NCBI RefSeq assembly: GCF_026625645.1
Contig: NZ_CP113056.1
Location: forward strand, 2,641,001 to 2,705,000
Length of the DNA: 64,000 nt
DNA from: Ancylobacter sp. SL191
Lineage (GTDB): Bacteria; Pseudomonadota; Alphaproteobacteria; Rhizobiales; Xanthobacteraceae
Direction of reading: 5' to 3'
The notes beneath the pieces are model-generated. The model had not been told where the DNA came from and did no database searches. It was given only the letters and a program-made list of their open reading frames with translations. The translations under genes were made by a program, and so were the position numbers. Of the stretch, positions 16,955 to 26,102 are shown piece by piece (position 1 is the stretch's first letter; each line of letters opens with the position of its first letter).

Positions 16955-18118
16955 TCAGTCGGCCGGGGCGAGGCGCAGCACGCGGCCATTGCCGGGATCG
17001 TCGGTCAGCAGCCACAGCGCCCCGTCCGGTCCCTGACGCACATCGCGAATGCGCTCGCCGAGATCGCCCAGCAGCACCTCTTCACCGGTCACCCGTTCGC
17101 CGGAGGCGTCGAGCGTCATCCGGACCAGCCGCGCTCCGCCGAGCCCGCCGGTGAACAGGCTGCCCTTCCAGCCCTCGATGAGATCGCCGGTATAGAAGGT
17201 GAGGCCCGAGGGGGCGAAGGAGGGATCCCAATATTTCACCGGTTGTTCCATGCCGGGTTTCTGGGTGCCCTCGCCGATGGTCGCGCCGCTATAGTCGCGG
17301 CCATAGGTGATGACCGGCCAACCATAATTCTTGCCGGCCTCCGGGTGGTTCAGCTCGTCGCCACCGCGCGCGCCGTGCTCGATGGTCCAGAGCCGGCCGG
17401 TCGCCGGATCGAGCGTCGCACCCTGCACGTTGCGGTGGCCATAGCTCCAGATTTCCGGCCGCGCGTTCGGCGTTGAGCGGAAGGGGTTGTTCTGGGGTAC
17501 GCCGCCATCGGGGAGGATGCGCACCACCTTGCCGATATGGGTCGAGAGGTTCTGGGCCTCGTTGCGCAGCGAGCCGCGGTCGCCGAGCGTGACGAACAGC
17601 GTGCCGTCGCGGCCAAAGACGAGGCGCGAGCCGAAATGCTGCCCGCCGCTCGCCGCCGGCTGCTGGCGGAAGATGACCTCGACGCCATCGAGCCGGGCGG
17701 CGCCACCTTCCTCCACCAGCTTCGCGCGGGCGACGCTGGTGCCGCCAGCGCCCTCGCGTGGTTCGGCATAGGAGATGAAGATCAGCCGGCTGCTGTCAAA
17801 ATCCGGGGCGAGCACGACATCGAGCAGGCCGCCCTGGCCGCGCGCGAAAACAGGGGGCACGCCGGCAATCGGCTCGGACACGGTACCGTTGCGGCTGACG
17901 ATGCGCAGCCGGCCCGGCCGCTCGGTCACCAGCATCCGCCCATCCGGCAGGAAGGCAAGGCTCCAGGGGTTTTCCAGCCCGTCCGCCACGGTCTCCACCG
18001 TCAGGGGGCCGGCGGAGGAGGTGATGCGGACCGGGTCTTGCGTTGTCTGGGCGTGGGCACCCGTCACAAGCGCCAGAAAGGCACTGAGGGCGAGGGCGGA
18101 GAGATGGGGTCGGATCAC
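16955..18118 (-). CDS. Periplasmic PQQ-dependent sugar dehydrogenase (YliI/Asd-like)
   Basis: 387-aa beta-propeller of the soluble aldose sugar dehydrogenase family (E. coli YliI type). A signal peptide (1-23, ending TGAHAQ) sends it to the periplasm. Family marks are [81 protein letters not shown] and the calcium/PQQ region [12 protein letters not shown]. YliI oxidises aldoses with PQQ; that this protein does so is inferred. It is transcribed on the minus strand with no obvious operon partner. Confidence 0.92.
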   Translation of the reverse strand: MIRPHLSALALSAFLALVTGAHAQTTQDPVRITSSAGPLTVETVADGLENPWSLAFLPDGRMLVTERPGRLRIVSRNGTVSEPIAGVPPVFARGQGGLLDVVLAPDFDSSRLIFISYAEPREGAGGTSVARAKLVEEGGAARLDGVEVIFRQQPAASGGQHFGSRLVFGRDGTLFVTLGDRGSLRNEAQNLSTHIGKVVRILPDGGVPQNNPFRSTPNARPEIWSYGHRNVQGATLDPATGRLWTIEHGARGGDELNHPEAGKNYGWPVITYGRDYSGATIGEGTQKPGMEQPVKYWDPSFAPSGLTFYTGDLIEGWKGSLFTGGLGGARLVRMTLDASGERVTGEEVLLGDLGERIRDVRQGPDGALWLLTDDPGNGRVLRLAPAD

Positions 18119-18222
18119 GCAGGTCTTCCTCGTCTGTCACCGTCGCGGGAATGGTTAGGGCGCTGAGGCGCGGGCGCCAATCCGGGCGGCGGTGACAAGC
18201 GAGTGATAACGTTATGAAAGCG

Positions 18223-18582
18223 TCAGCCCTCGCGCTGACGCGGGTTCTCGATGCCGCGGGTGCTATCGAGCGTGTCGCGCAGCATGAAGGTGGTCAGGCC
18301 GCACAGGCCGATGAAGGCGGTCAGCAACACAGCGCCGACGGCGACGCGGCCATCCGCATCCGGCAGGGCGGAGAGTTCCAGCGCCGAGGCGCGCTGCAGG
18401 CCGAACAGGCAAAGCACGGCGACGATGGCGAAGGTGAGGGAGAGGACGACGCCCGCTTCCATCAGCGCGCGGCGCAGGCGCCGGCCCGCGGTGTGGCGGG
18501 CGGGTGCCGCGCCGGCCGTGCCAGCAAGGGCATCGACGTGAGCGGTGGCGGCAGGCGCATGGCGGTTCGAGATCTGCGACAT
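18223..18582 (-). CDS. Hypothetical two-helix membrane protein
   Basis: 119-aa protein with a polar Ala-rich N-terminus (about 40 residues), two transmembrane helices (about 44-64 and 81-101) and a short charged tail. The start ATG is preceded by AAAGGAG at good spacing, which supports expression. No family recognised. It lies between the sugar dehydrogenase and the GST gene on the same strand but with gaps above 100 bp. Confidence 0.65.
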   Translation of the reverse strand: MSQISNRHAPAATAHVDALAGTAGAAPARHTAGRRLRRALMEAGVVLSLTFAIVAVLCLFGLQRASALELSALPDADGRVAVGAVLLTAFIGLCGLTTFMLRDTLDSTRGIENPRQREG

Positions 18583-18714
18583 GGCGAACTCCTTTCCGAT
18601 CGGCGGCGTCGGGTGCGTCTTCGATGGGAGGTAACTTCGCGGCTGATCCCGGCCCGGCTTCGGCGCGACTTTGCTTCACCCGGTATCATTTCAGGGCAAT
18701 TTGGGGGCAAATAG

Positions 18715-19356
18715 TTAAAGCGCGCTAACCATTTGCCGGCTTTCGGCGGGGCGCCACGCCATGTCCACATGGCCCGCCTCATCGGCCACCCGCGCCAGCC
18801 AGCGGCGCACCGCCGGGAAGGTCGAGAGATCGAAGTCACCTTCCTCGGCCACATGGGTGTGCGCGTAGAGCGCGATGTCGGCAATGCTGAGCGTGCCGTC
18901 GACGAAAAACGGGCGGCGGCCGAGATGGCGTTCCATCACCCGCAGCGCCGCGTAGCCCTCTTCCTGCCAGCGGTCGACATCGTGGGTGCGCAGGTCGCGC
19001 CCGCCGCGCACCAGCTTGAGCCAGAAGCGCGCGGCGGCGATGGCGGGCTCGTGGCTGTGCTGCTCGAAGAACATCCAGCGCAGCACCTCGGCGCGCGCCA
19101 GCGGGTCGACGGGCAGGAAGCGCGTGCCCTCCGCCAGATAGAAGAGAATGGCGTTGGATTCAGCGAGGAAGCGCCCGCCGGGAAGCTCCAGCAGCGGCAC
19201 GCGGCCTTCCGGGTTTTTCATCAGGAAATCGGGCGTGCGGTTGGCGCCGGAGAGCACGTCGATATCCACCAACTCGAAGGGCAGGCCCAGCCGGGCAAGC
19301 AGCAGCCGGACCTTGTAGGAGTTGCCGGAACTCTGCATCGAGTGGAGCTTGAGCAC
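18715..19356 (-). CDS. Glutathione S-transferase family protein
   Basis: 213-aa cytosolic GST. The N-terminal thioredoxin-like domain has MLKLHSMQSSGNSYKVRLLLARL (Ser10/Ser11 in the usual catalytic place), the cis-Pro segment GRVPLLELPGGRFLAESNAIL that binds glutathione, and the linker. The C-terminal helical domain carries VDGTLSIADIALYAHTHVAEEG with the N-capping box. Substrate unknown. It is divergent from the aspartate aminotransferase gene, with about 146 bp between the starts. Confidence 0.9.
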   Translation of the reverse strand: MLKLHSMQSSGNSYKVRLLLARLGLPFELVDIDVLSGANRTPDFLMKNPEGRVPLLELPGGRFLAESNAILFYLAEGTRFLPVDPLARAEVLRWMFFEQHSHEPAIAAARFWLKLVRGGRDLRTHDVDRWQEEGYAALRVMERHLGRRPFFVDGTLSIADIALYAHTHVAEEGDFDLSTFPAVRRWLARVADEAGHVDMAWRPAESRQMVSAL

Positions 19357-19466
19357 GCGGGAATCTCGGTGGGCTTAAGAAGGACGTTGCGTCAGCGGCA
19401 GCTTATCGCATCTCGACGGCGATCGGAGGTGGGGAATCGCTTGCCCGCGCGCAAGGGCTCGACTAG

Positions 19467-20705
<1,239 letters not shown>

Positions 20706-20717
20706 CCTGAAACGGTG

Positions 20718-20742
20718 CCGGCCGGGCGTGCGCCCCGGCCGG
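20718..20742 (+). terminator. GC-rich stem-loop after the aminotransferase gene
   Basis: A 9-bp stem CCGGCCGGG / CCCGGCCGG with a 7-base loop begins 13 bp after the stop. No T tract follows, so it could slow or stabilise the transcript rather than end it cleanly. Confidence 0.4.
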
Positions 20743-20802
20743 GCCTCCGCACTCGCGGGTGCCGACCGAAAGGCCGGTCAAGCGCACAAGGGGAGATTGA
20801 CA

Positions 20803-21294
20803 ATGATCCGTACCGTTCTCTCGCGTGGCCTTCTTGCCGCCGCTCTCGCTGCCGGCGTCAGCGGGCTCTTCGCCGCCCCCGCCGCTGCCCAGAGCGGGCG
20901 CGTGCAGGTCGGCGTGCTCGAATGCCGTGGTTCCAAGTCGGTGAGCTTCATCATCGGCTCCAAGCGCACACTGGACTGCACGTTCAACGCGCCGAAGGGC
21001 CGCAAATACGCCTATGAGGGCACGATCCGCCGCTGGGGTCTCGATATCGGTGTGACCGGCCGCAACGCGCTGGTGTGGTCCGTGCTCGCCCCGACCCGCG
21101 CCGTGCGCTCCACCGATCTCGCGGGCACCTATGCCGGCGTGTCCGGCAGCGTGGCGCTCGGCCTCGGCGTCGCCGGCAATGTGCTGATCGGTGGTTCGAA
21201 CAAGACCATCGCCCTGCAGCCCGTCAGCGTCGAAGGCCAGACCGGCGTGAATCTCGCGCTCGGCGTGGGCGACCTGACGCTTCGCGCGCAGTGA
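20803..21294 (+). CDS. DUF992 periplasmic protein
   Basis: 163-aa protein with a signal peptide (about 1-29, ending APAAAQ). The mature part is a DUF992 domain: VQVGVLECRGSKSVSFIIGSKRTLDCTFN, with a likely disulfide between Cys44 and the later Cys, and the glycine-rich repeats ending LALGVGDLTLR. DUF992 is common in Hyphomicrobiales and its function is unknown. The start ATG follows GGGGAG. A strong terminator follows 25 bp after the stop. Confidence 0.92.
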   Translation: MIRTVLSRGLLAAALAAGVSGLFAAPAAAQSGRVQVGVLECRGSKSVSFIIGSKRTLDCTFNAPKGRKYAYEGTIRRWGLDIGVTGRNALVWSVLAPTRAVRSTDLAGTYAGVSGSVALGLGVAGNVLIGGSNKTIALQPVSVEGQTGVNLALGVGDLTLRAQ

Positions 21295-21319
21295 CCCGAA
21301 CCGCCATCTGAGACGACGA

Positions 21320-21344
21320 AGCCCGGCCTCGCGCCGGGCTTTTT
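21320..21344 (+). terminator. Rho-independent terminator after the DUF992 gene
   Basis: A GC-rich stem AGCCCGGC / GCCGGGCT with a short loop is followed directly by TTTTTCGTTTC. This is the best-formed plus-strand intrinsic terminator in the first third of the window. Confidence 0.85.
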
Positions 21345-21458
21345 CGTTTCCGCATCCGCGTGCGCGAAACCACGTCGCGCACGCGCTAGTGATGGACGAG
21401 GATGAAATATCGGCGCCGCGGCTGGCGTATTCTCCGCAGCGATACCAAGGAGACCGCC

Positions 21459-22454
21459 ATGTTCATCCGCCGCCGCCGCCCCTGGGAATTGCCGGAGAGC
21501 GCCGCCACACCCGAATCCGTCTACCTCTCCCGCCGCCATCTCCTCGGCGGCGGTGCCGGCCTGCTGGCGCTTGCCGGCCTCGGTGCCAGCGTCGGTGGCC
21601 TGCCGGCAGAGGCGCAGGCGGTGGGCGATCCCGCGACCGATCCGACCAAGGATCTCTACCCCGCCAAGCGCAACCCGGCCTTCACGCTCGACCGGCCGGT
21701 CACGCCTGAGGAGATCTCCGGCAATTACAATAATTTCTACGAGTTCGGCTCCGAGCGGCGCAATTACCAGATCGCCGACCTCGCCGCCCGCATGCCGCGC
21801 CGGCCGTGGACGGTGAAGATCGACGGGCTGGTCGAACAGCCGCGCGAGGTGGGGATCGACGACATCATCCGCGCCATGCCTCTGGAAGAGCGGCTGTACC
21901 GTCACCGCTGCGTCGAGGCCTGGTCGATGGCGGTGCCGTGGACCGGCTTCCCGGTGCGGGAACTCGTCGCCTGGGCGCGCCCGCTGTCGGGGGCGAAGTA
22001 CATCCGCATGGAGACCTTCGTGAACCCGAAGGTGGCCCCGGCACAGAACGGCTTCGTCTATCCCTGGCCCTATGTCGACGGGCTGACCATGGCCGAGGCG
22101 ACGAACGATCTCGCCTTCTTCGTCACAGGCGTCTACGGCAAGCCGGCGCCGAACCAGTATGGCGCGCCGCTGCGCCTCGCCGTGCCGTGGAAATACGGTT
22201 TCAAGTCGGTGAAGTCGATCGTGCGCATCTCCTTCGTCGCGGAGCGGCCGGTCGGCCTTTGGGAGCAGGTGCAGGGCTCGGAATATGGCTTCTGGGCGAA
22301 TGTGAACCCCGAGGTTCCACACCGGCGCTGGAGCCAGGCGAGCGAGCGCGACATTGGCACCGGCGAGCGCCGCCCGACGCTGCTCTACAACGGTTATGCC
22401 GAGCAGGTCGCGGGTCTCTACAAGGACATGAAGGGCGAGAAGCTGTTCATGTGA
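21459..22454 (+). CDS. msrP: Periplasmic methionine sulfoxide reductase catalytic subunit
   Basis: 331-aa molybdenum enzyme (MsrP/YedY) that reduces methionine sulfoxide in periplasmic proteins. The Tat signal contains SRRHLLGGGAG (about 25-35). The molybdopterin domain has NNFYEFGSERRN, the Mo-ligand Cys in YRHRCVEAWSMAVPW, and PWKYGFKSVKSIVRI. Length and motifs match the family. The start at 21459 follows AAGGAG. The usual membrane haem partner MsrQ is not next to it: the following 300 bp hold a hairpin-rich stretch and then an unrelated gene. MsrQ may be encoded elsewhere or another electron donor used. Confidence 0.94.
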   Translation: MFIRRRRPWELPESAATPESVYLSRRHLLGGGAGLLALAGLGASVGGLPAEAQAVGDPATDPTKDLYPAKRNPAFTLDRPVTPEEISGNYNNFYEFGSERRNYQIADLAARMPRRPWTVKIDGLVEQPREVGIDDIIRAMPLEERLYRHRCVEAWSMAVPWTGFPVRELVAWARPLSGAKYIRMETFVNPKVAPAQNGFVYPWPYVDGLTMAEATNDLAFFVTGVYGKPAPNQYGAPLRLAVPWKYGFKSVKSIVRISFVAERPVGLWEQVQGSEYGFWANVNPEVPHRRWSQASERDIGTGERRPTLLYNGYAEQVAGLYKDMKGEKLFM

Positions 22455-22475
22455 GCCGCGCTCTGGCGCGGACAA

Positions 22476-22590
22476 GAAAAAAGCCGGGCTCACGAAGAGC
22501 CCGGCTGAGTCTCGCCGCCTGAGCGGCGAACCTTCCAGAGGGGAACAGCCGAAGCATCGATGCATTCGGTGTCTGCTCTCCATATGGTCA
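22476..22590 (-). ncRNA. Candidate small RNA with anti-Shine-Dalgarno loop
   Basis: Read on the minus strand this region folds into a row of stem-loops. The first is CCGAA.GCAT/ATGC.TTCGG (22549-22569), the second TTCC-CCTCT-GGAA (22533-22545), the third CGCCG-CTCAGG-CGGCG (22513-22528). The last is a 10-bp terminator stem AGCCGGGCTC/GAGCCCGGCT (22482-22506) followed by six T. A possible promoter is TTGCAG-17 bp-CATATG just upstream. Loop two exposes CCUCU, complementary to a ribosome binding site. No open frame fits. The 5' end is approximate. It may also serve as a terminator region after msrP. Confidence 0.5.
22482..22506 (-). terminator. Intrinsic terminator reading on the minus strand
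   Basis: A perfect 10-bp stem with a 5-base loop, followed on the minus strand by TTTTTTCTTG. No protein gene on the minus strand reads into it from the right, which is the main reason to suspect a small RNA upstream. On the plus strand it lies 27 bp after msrP and lacks a T run. Confidence 0.75.
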
Positions 22591-22754
22591 ATTCCCGGGC
22601 ACTCTGCAATAAAGTATGCCCGCATGGCAGGCATGTTGATTTGCATGGGGGCTGTCACATGGCCGTTACTGCCCGCCAAATGTGCGTCGCGGGGGCGTCA
22701 TTCCCCGTAGCAAGCCACTTTCCTCAGCGTTAGGCTGATCGCGAGAGGTGCAGC

Positions 22755-23360
22755 GTGACGCGGGAGAGTGTCTTGGCTTTGCTCGCAGGCGTTTCGTGGC
22801 TGGGGTTAGTGTCACCTGTGCTCCCGCGCGCCGAGTCCTGTGCCAGGGCTCTCCTCCGCCTATCTCTGCTTGCGTTCGTTATCTCGGGTGTTCCCGGTCC
22901 GGGGCTCGCCGCGCATGGTGAAACGTCGGCGGACCCGCCCGTGCTCGCGGTGGTCGATATCGGGCTGGTGGATTTTGCCGGGCCGGGGAGCAGCCAGGCC
23001 CAGGACGAGGCCCGCTCCAACGCGGTGACGTCCGCCATTCTTTCCGAAGTGGCCGAAGGGGGGCTGATCGCGACCATCTCCATAGGCTGCAAGGCCGGCT
23101 GTAGCTTCGATACGGCGGGCGTCGAGAAGCTGCGCCGGCGCGCTCATGCGGCCGGCGCCACCCATGTGCTGGTGGGCAATGTCCGCCGCATCGGCTCGGC
23201 GGTGGCGCTCATGCGTGTGTCGGTGCTGGACACGGCCACCGGCCACATGCTGCTCGACAGGATGGTGAGCTTCCGCGCGGACAGCGAGGCCGGCTGGTCA
23301 CACGCCGCCTCGTTCCTCTCCCGCGAAGTGGCGGAGGCGTTGGTCGCCGCCTCCCCCTAA
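22755..23360 (+). CDS. Secreted protein of the DUF2380/DUF3280 type
   Basis: 201-aa protein. A long hydrophobic N-terminus (about residues 1-52, with helices near 5-22 and 32-50) serves as signal or anchor. The domain after it begins PPVLAVVDIGLVDFAGP and has NAVTSAILSEVAEGG, a Cys pair in SIGCKAGCSF, and AGATHVLVGNVRRIGSAVALMRVSVLDTATG. This matches the pattern of DUF2380/DUF3280 periplasmic proteins related to TolB N-terminal domains. Function unknown. The start is GTG at 22755 after GAGAGGTGC; an internal start is possible. Confidence 0.7.
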   Translation: MTRESVLALLAGVSWLGLVSPVLPRAESCARALLRLSLLAFVISGVPGPGLAAHGETSADPPVLAVVDIGLVDFAGPGSSQAQDEARSNAVTSAILSEVAEGGLIATISIGCKAGCSFDTAGVEKLRRRAHAAGATHVLVGNVRRIGSAVALMRVSVLDTATGHMLLDRMVSFRADSEAGWSHAASFLSREVAEALVAASP

Positions 23361-23381
23361 AGGGTGTGCAGACGGCGCCGG

Positions 23382-24305
23382 TCAGAAGTTCCAGCGCTGC
23401 GCCTTGGCGACGAGGAAGTCGCGGAACACCTGGATGCGCGCGACCGAGCGCATTTCCTGCGGGTAGACGAAATAGGCCTCCAGCGTCGGCGTCGTGCGCT
23501 CGGGGAAGAGCTGCACCAGCGTTGCGGAATCCTCGAGGAGATAATCCGGCACGATGCCGATGCCGACGCCGCGCTCGACGGCGCGCTTGAGGCCGAGCAC
23601 GTTGTTGACCGAGAGCGAGGGCATGCGCCCTTCCTGCCCGTCTTCCAGCCCCGCGCGCTCCAGCCAGTTCAGATCCTGGAAATAGGAGGGGATGGGGCCG
23701 CCGAGCAGGATGATGCGGTGCTTGTCCAGTTCATCCAGCGTGCGCGGATGGCCGTTGCGCTTGAGATACTCCGCCGAGGCGAAGGCGTGGAAATGCACGG
23801 TGAACAGCTTGCGCTGGATGAGGTCGGGCTGCACCGGCTGGCGCAGGCGGATGGCGACGTCGGCCTCGCGCATGGCCAGGTCGAGTTCGTCGTCGGTGAG
23901 GATCAGCGTGATGCGGATGTCGGGATAGAGTTCGAGGAACTCTCCGATGCGCGCGGTCAGCCAGTGGGTGCCGAGGCCCATTGTGGTGGTGACGCGCAGC
24001 TCGCCATTCGGCTTCTCGCGGCTGTCGGTGAGCTTGGCCCGCGCGGCCTCCAGCTTCATGAAGACTTCGTGCGCGGTGCGGTAGAGCAGGTCTCCCTGCT
24101 CGGTCAGGATCAGCCCGCGCGCATGGCGGTGAAACAGCGGGATGTTGAGATCCTGCTCCAGCGCCGAGACCTGCCGGCTCACCGCGGATTGCGACAGGCC
24201 CAGCGCCTCGCCCGCATGGGTGAAGGAGCCGGCCTCCGCCGCGACATGGAACACTTTGAGCTTGTCCCAGTCCATGTCGCGCGCGCGGTTTGCCTTGTTA
24301 TCCAT
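23382..24305 (-). CDS. lsrB: LysR-type regulator, LsrB/VtlR orthologue
   Basis: 307-aa LysR regulator. The winged HTH spans about residues 12-72 (LKVFHVAAEAGSFTHAGEALGLSQSAVSRQVSALE), followed by the effector domain. It starts 14 bp after the trxB stop. The lrp/trxB/lsrB neighbourhood is conserved in rhizobia, where LsrB (VtlR in Agrobacterium and Brucella) controls oxidative stress, envelope and small-RNA genes. The Sinorhizobium protein is reported to sense oxidants through cysteines. This protein contains no cysteine at all, so such sensing cannot operate here. Orthology is inferred from position and similarity of layout. Confidence 0.85.
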   Translation of the reverse strand: MDNKANRARDMDWDKLKVFHVAAEAGSFTHAGEALGLSQSAVSRQVSALEQDLNIPLFHRHARGLILTEQGDLLYRTAHEVFMKLEAARAKLTDSREKPNGELRVTTTMGLGTHWLTARIGEFLELYPDIRITLILTDDELDLAMREADVAIRLRQPVQPDLIQRKLFTVHFHAFASAEYLKRNGHPRTLDELDKHRIILLGGPIPSYFQDLNWLERAGLEDGQEGRMPSLSVNNVLGLKRAVERGVGIGIVPDYLLEDSATLVQLFPERTTPTLEAYFVYPQEMRSVARIQVFRDFLVAKAQRWNF

Positions 24306-24319
24306 CGGTCAGGGCTTCC

Positions 24320-25297
24320 TCATTCCGCAGCTTGCGCCAGCGGCTCCCGGGCGGCGAGAAAACGCTCCGCCTCCAGCGCGGCCATGCAGCCCATGCCAGC
24401 GGCGGTCACAGCCTGACGGAAGACATCGTCGGCGACGTCACCGGCCGCGAACACGCCTTCCACCGAGGTCTGGGTGGAGGAGGGGACGGTCCAGATATAG
24501 CCTGACGGCTTGAGCTTGAGCTGGCCTTGCACCAGATCGGTCGCCGGGGCGTGGCCGATGGCGATGAACACGCCGTCGGCCGAGCGCTCGGTGAGGGCGC
24601 CGGTGTTCACGTCCTTCAGCACCACGCCGGTGACCTTGGTCGGCTCGTCCTGACCCTTCACCTCATGCAGCGCGGCGTTCCAGACCACCTCGATCTTGGG
24701 GTGGGCGAAGAGCCGCTCCTGCAGGATGCGCTCGGCGCGGAAACTGTCGCGGCGGTGGACCACGGTAACCTTGGCGGCGAAGTTGGTGAGGAACAGCGCC
24801 TCCTCGACCGCGGTGTTGCCGCCGCCGACCACGAAGACCTCCTTGCCACGGTAGAAGAAGCCGTCGCAGGTGGCGCAGGCGGAGACGCCATGGCCGCGAT
24901 AGGCCTGCTCGGAGGGCAGGTCGAGCCAACGCGCCTGCGCGCCGGTGGCGAGGATTACCGTCTCGGCGATCCACACATCGCCGGAATCGGTTTCCAGCCG
25001 GAACGGGCGGCTGGAGAAATCCGCCTTGGTCACGATGTCGGTAACGATGCGCGTGCCCATCTTCTCGGCCTGCGCCTGCATCTGCTCCATGAGCCACGGG
25101 CCCTGGATCGGATCGGCGAAGCCGGGATAGTTCTCGACATCGGTGGTGATGGTGAGCTGCCCGCCAGGCTGAATGCCCTGGATCAGCACCGGCTCCAGCA
25201 TCGCGCGCGCGGCATAGACGGCGGCGGTGTAGCCGGCGGGGCCGGAACCGATGATCAGCACCTTGACGTGGTTGGTGGCGGAGGTGGGCGCCGACAT
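24320..25297 (-). CDS. trxB: Thioredoxin-disulfide reductase
   Basis: 325-aa flavoprotein that passes electrons from NADPH to thioredoxin in the cytoplasm. FAD binding motif VLIIGSGPAGYTAAVYAARA (13-32), the redox pair CATC at Cys141-Cys144, the NADPH motif VVGGGNTAVEEALFL, and the C-terminal FAD contact GVFAAGDVADDVFRQAVTAAGMGCMAA are all present. The start at 25297 gives the usual length. The lsrB-like regulator follows in the same direction, and the Lrp gene diverges upstream. Confidence 0.96.
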   Translation of the reverse strand: MSAPTSATNHVKVLIIGSGPAGYTAAVYAARAMLEPVLIQGIQPGGQLTITTDVENYPGFADPIQGPWLMEQMQAQAEKMGTRIVTDIVTKADFSSRPFRLETDSGDVWIAETVILATGAQARWLDLPSEQAYRGHGVSACATCDGFFYRGKEVFVVGGGNTAVEEALFLTNFAAKVTVVHRRDSFRAERILQERLFAHPKIEVVWNAALHEVKGQDEPTKVTGVVLKDVNTGALTERSADGVFIAIGHAPATDLVQGQLKLKPSGYIWTVPSSTQTSVEGVFAAGDVADDVFRQAVTAAGMGCMAALEAERFLAAREPLAQAAE

Positions 25298-25585
25298 GGG
25301 AGGCTCGCTCGAGGTTCCGGCGCGGGGACGAACCGCCGCAGCCGCGGTAAAACAAGGCCAGAGAGGCTGTCGGGAACCCTGCCGCTGGGGCAGGTTGCCA
25401 GCCATGCGAAAATGTAGGGACTGACGCCCTTATCCGCAAGAAGGGCATGGGTGTGCGCCGCGGTATCCTTTAGTTTTCCAGAGGGAACATTGCGCGGGGC
25501 GGGCGCGCAAGATAATTGCCAAGGTGACTGTCAACGCCCACTGCTCTGCCGGCCGCCTCGTGGCGGCCCCAACCGGAGATTTCGC

Positions 25586-26062
25586 GTGGTTCGACGCATC
25601 GACGCGATCGACTGGAACATCCTGCGCGAGCTGCAGGATGACGGCCGCATCACCAATGTGGAGCTGTCCCAGCGTGTCGGCATATCCGCCCCGCCCTCGC
25701 TGCGCCGCGTGCGCGCGCTGGAGGAGGAGGGCATCATCAAGGGCTATCGCGCCCTGCTCGACGAGAAGAAGCTCGGCTTCGACCTGATGGCCTTCGCCAT
25801 GGTGCATCTTGTCAGCCAGGCCGAGGCGGACCTCACCGCCTTCGCCGACCAGGTGGAGCGCTGGCCGCTGGTGCGCGCCTGCTGGATGCTCTCAGGCGAA
25901 ACCGATTTCATCCTGCTCTGCGTGGCGCCGGACCTGCGGACCTTCCAGAACTTCGTGCTGGAACTCACCGGTGCGCCCAATGTGCGCAATGTGAAGACCG
26001 CGCTGACGCTCAAGCAGACCAAGGACGCCGCCGTGGTGCCGATGGAGAACACGCTCCCATGA
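25586..26062 (+). CDS. Lrp/AsnC family transcriptional regulator
   Basis: 158-aa Lrp/AsnC regulator. The HTH occupies about residues 5-50 (IDWNILRELQDDGRITNVELSQRVGISAPPSLRRVRALEEEG), followed by the alpha/beta RAM ligand domain from about 68 (MAFAMVHLVSQ) to the end. The start is taken as GTG at 25586, after GGAGATTTCGC, because it gives the family N-terminus; an open frame continues upstream. It is divergent from trxB, in the arrangement seen around lsrB in rhizobia. Ligand unknown. Confidence 0.9.
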   Translation: MVRRIDAIDWNILRELQDDGRITNVELSQRVGISAPPSLRRVRALEEEGIIKGYRALLDEKKLGFDLMAFAMVHLVSQAEADLTAFADQVERWPLVRACWMLSGETDFILLCVAPDLRTFQNFVLELTGAPNVRNVKTALTLKQTKDAAVVPMENTLP

Positions 26063-26102
26063 GGCGCGGCATGAGCGACGGGCGGAGCCGGGGCGCGCCC
26101 GC

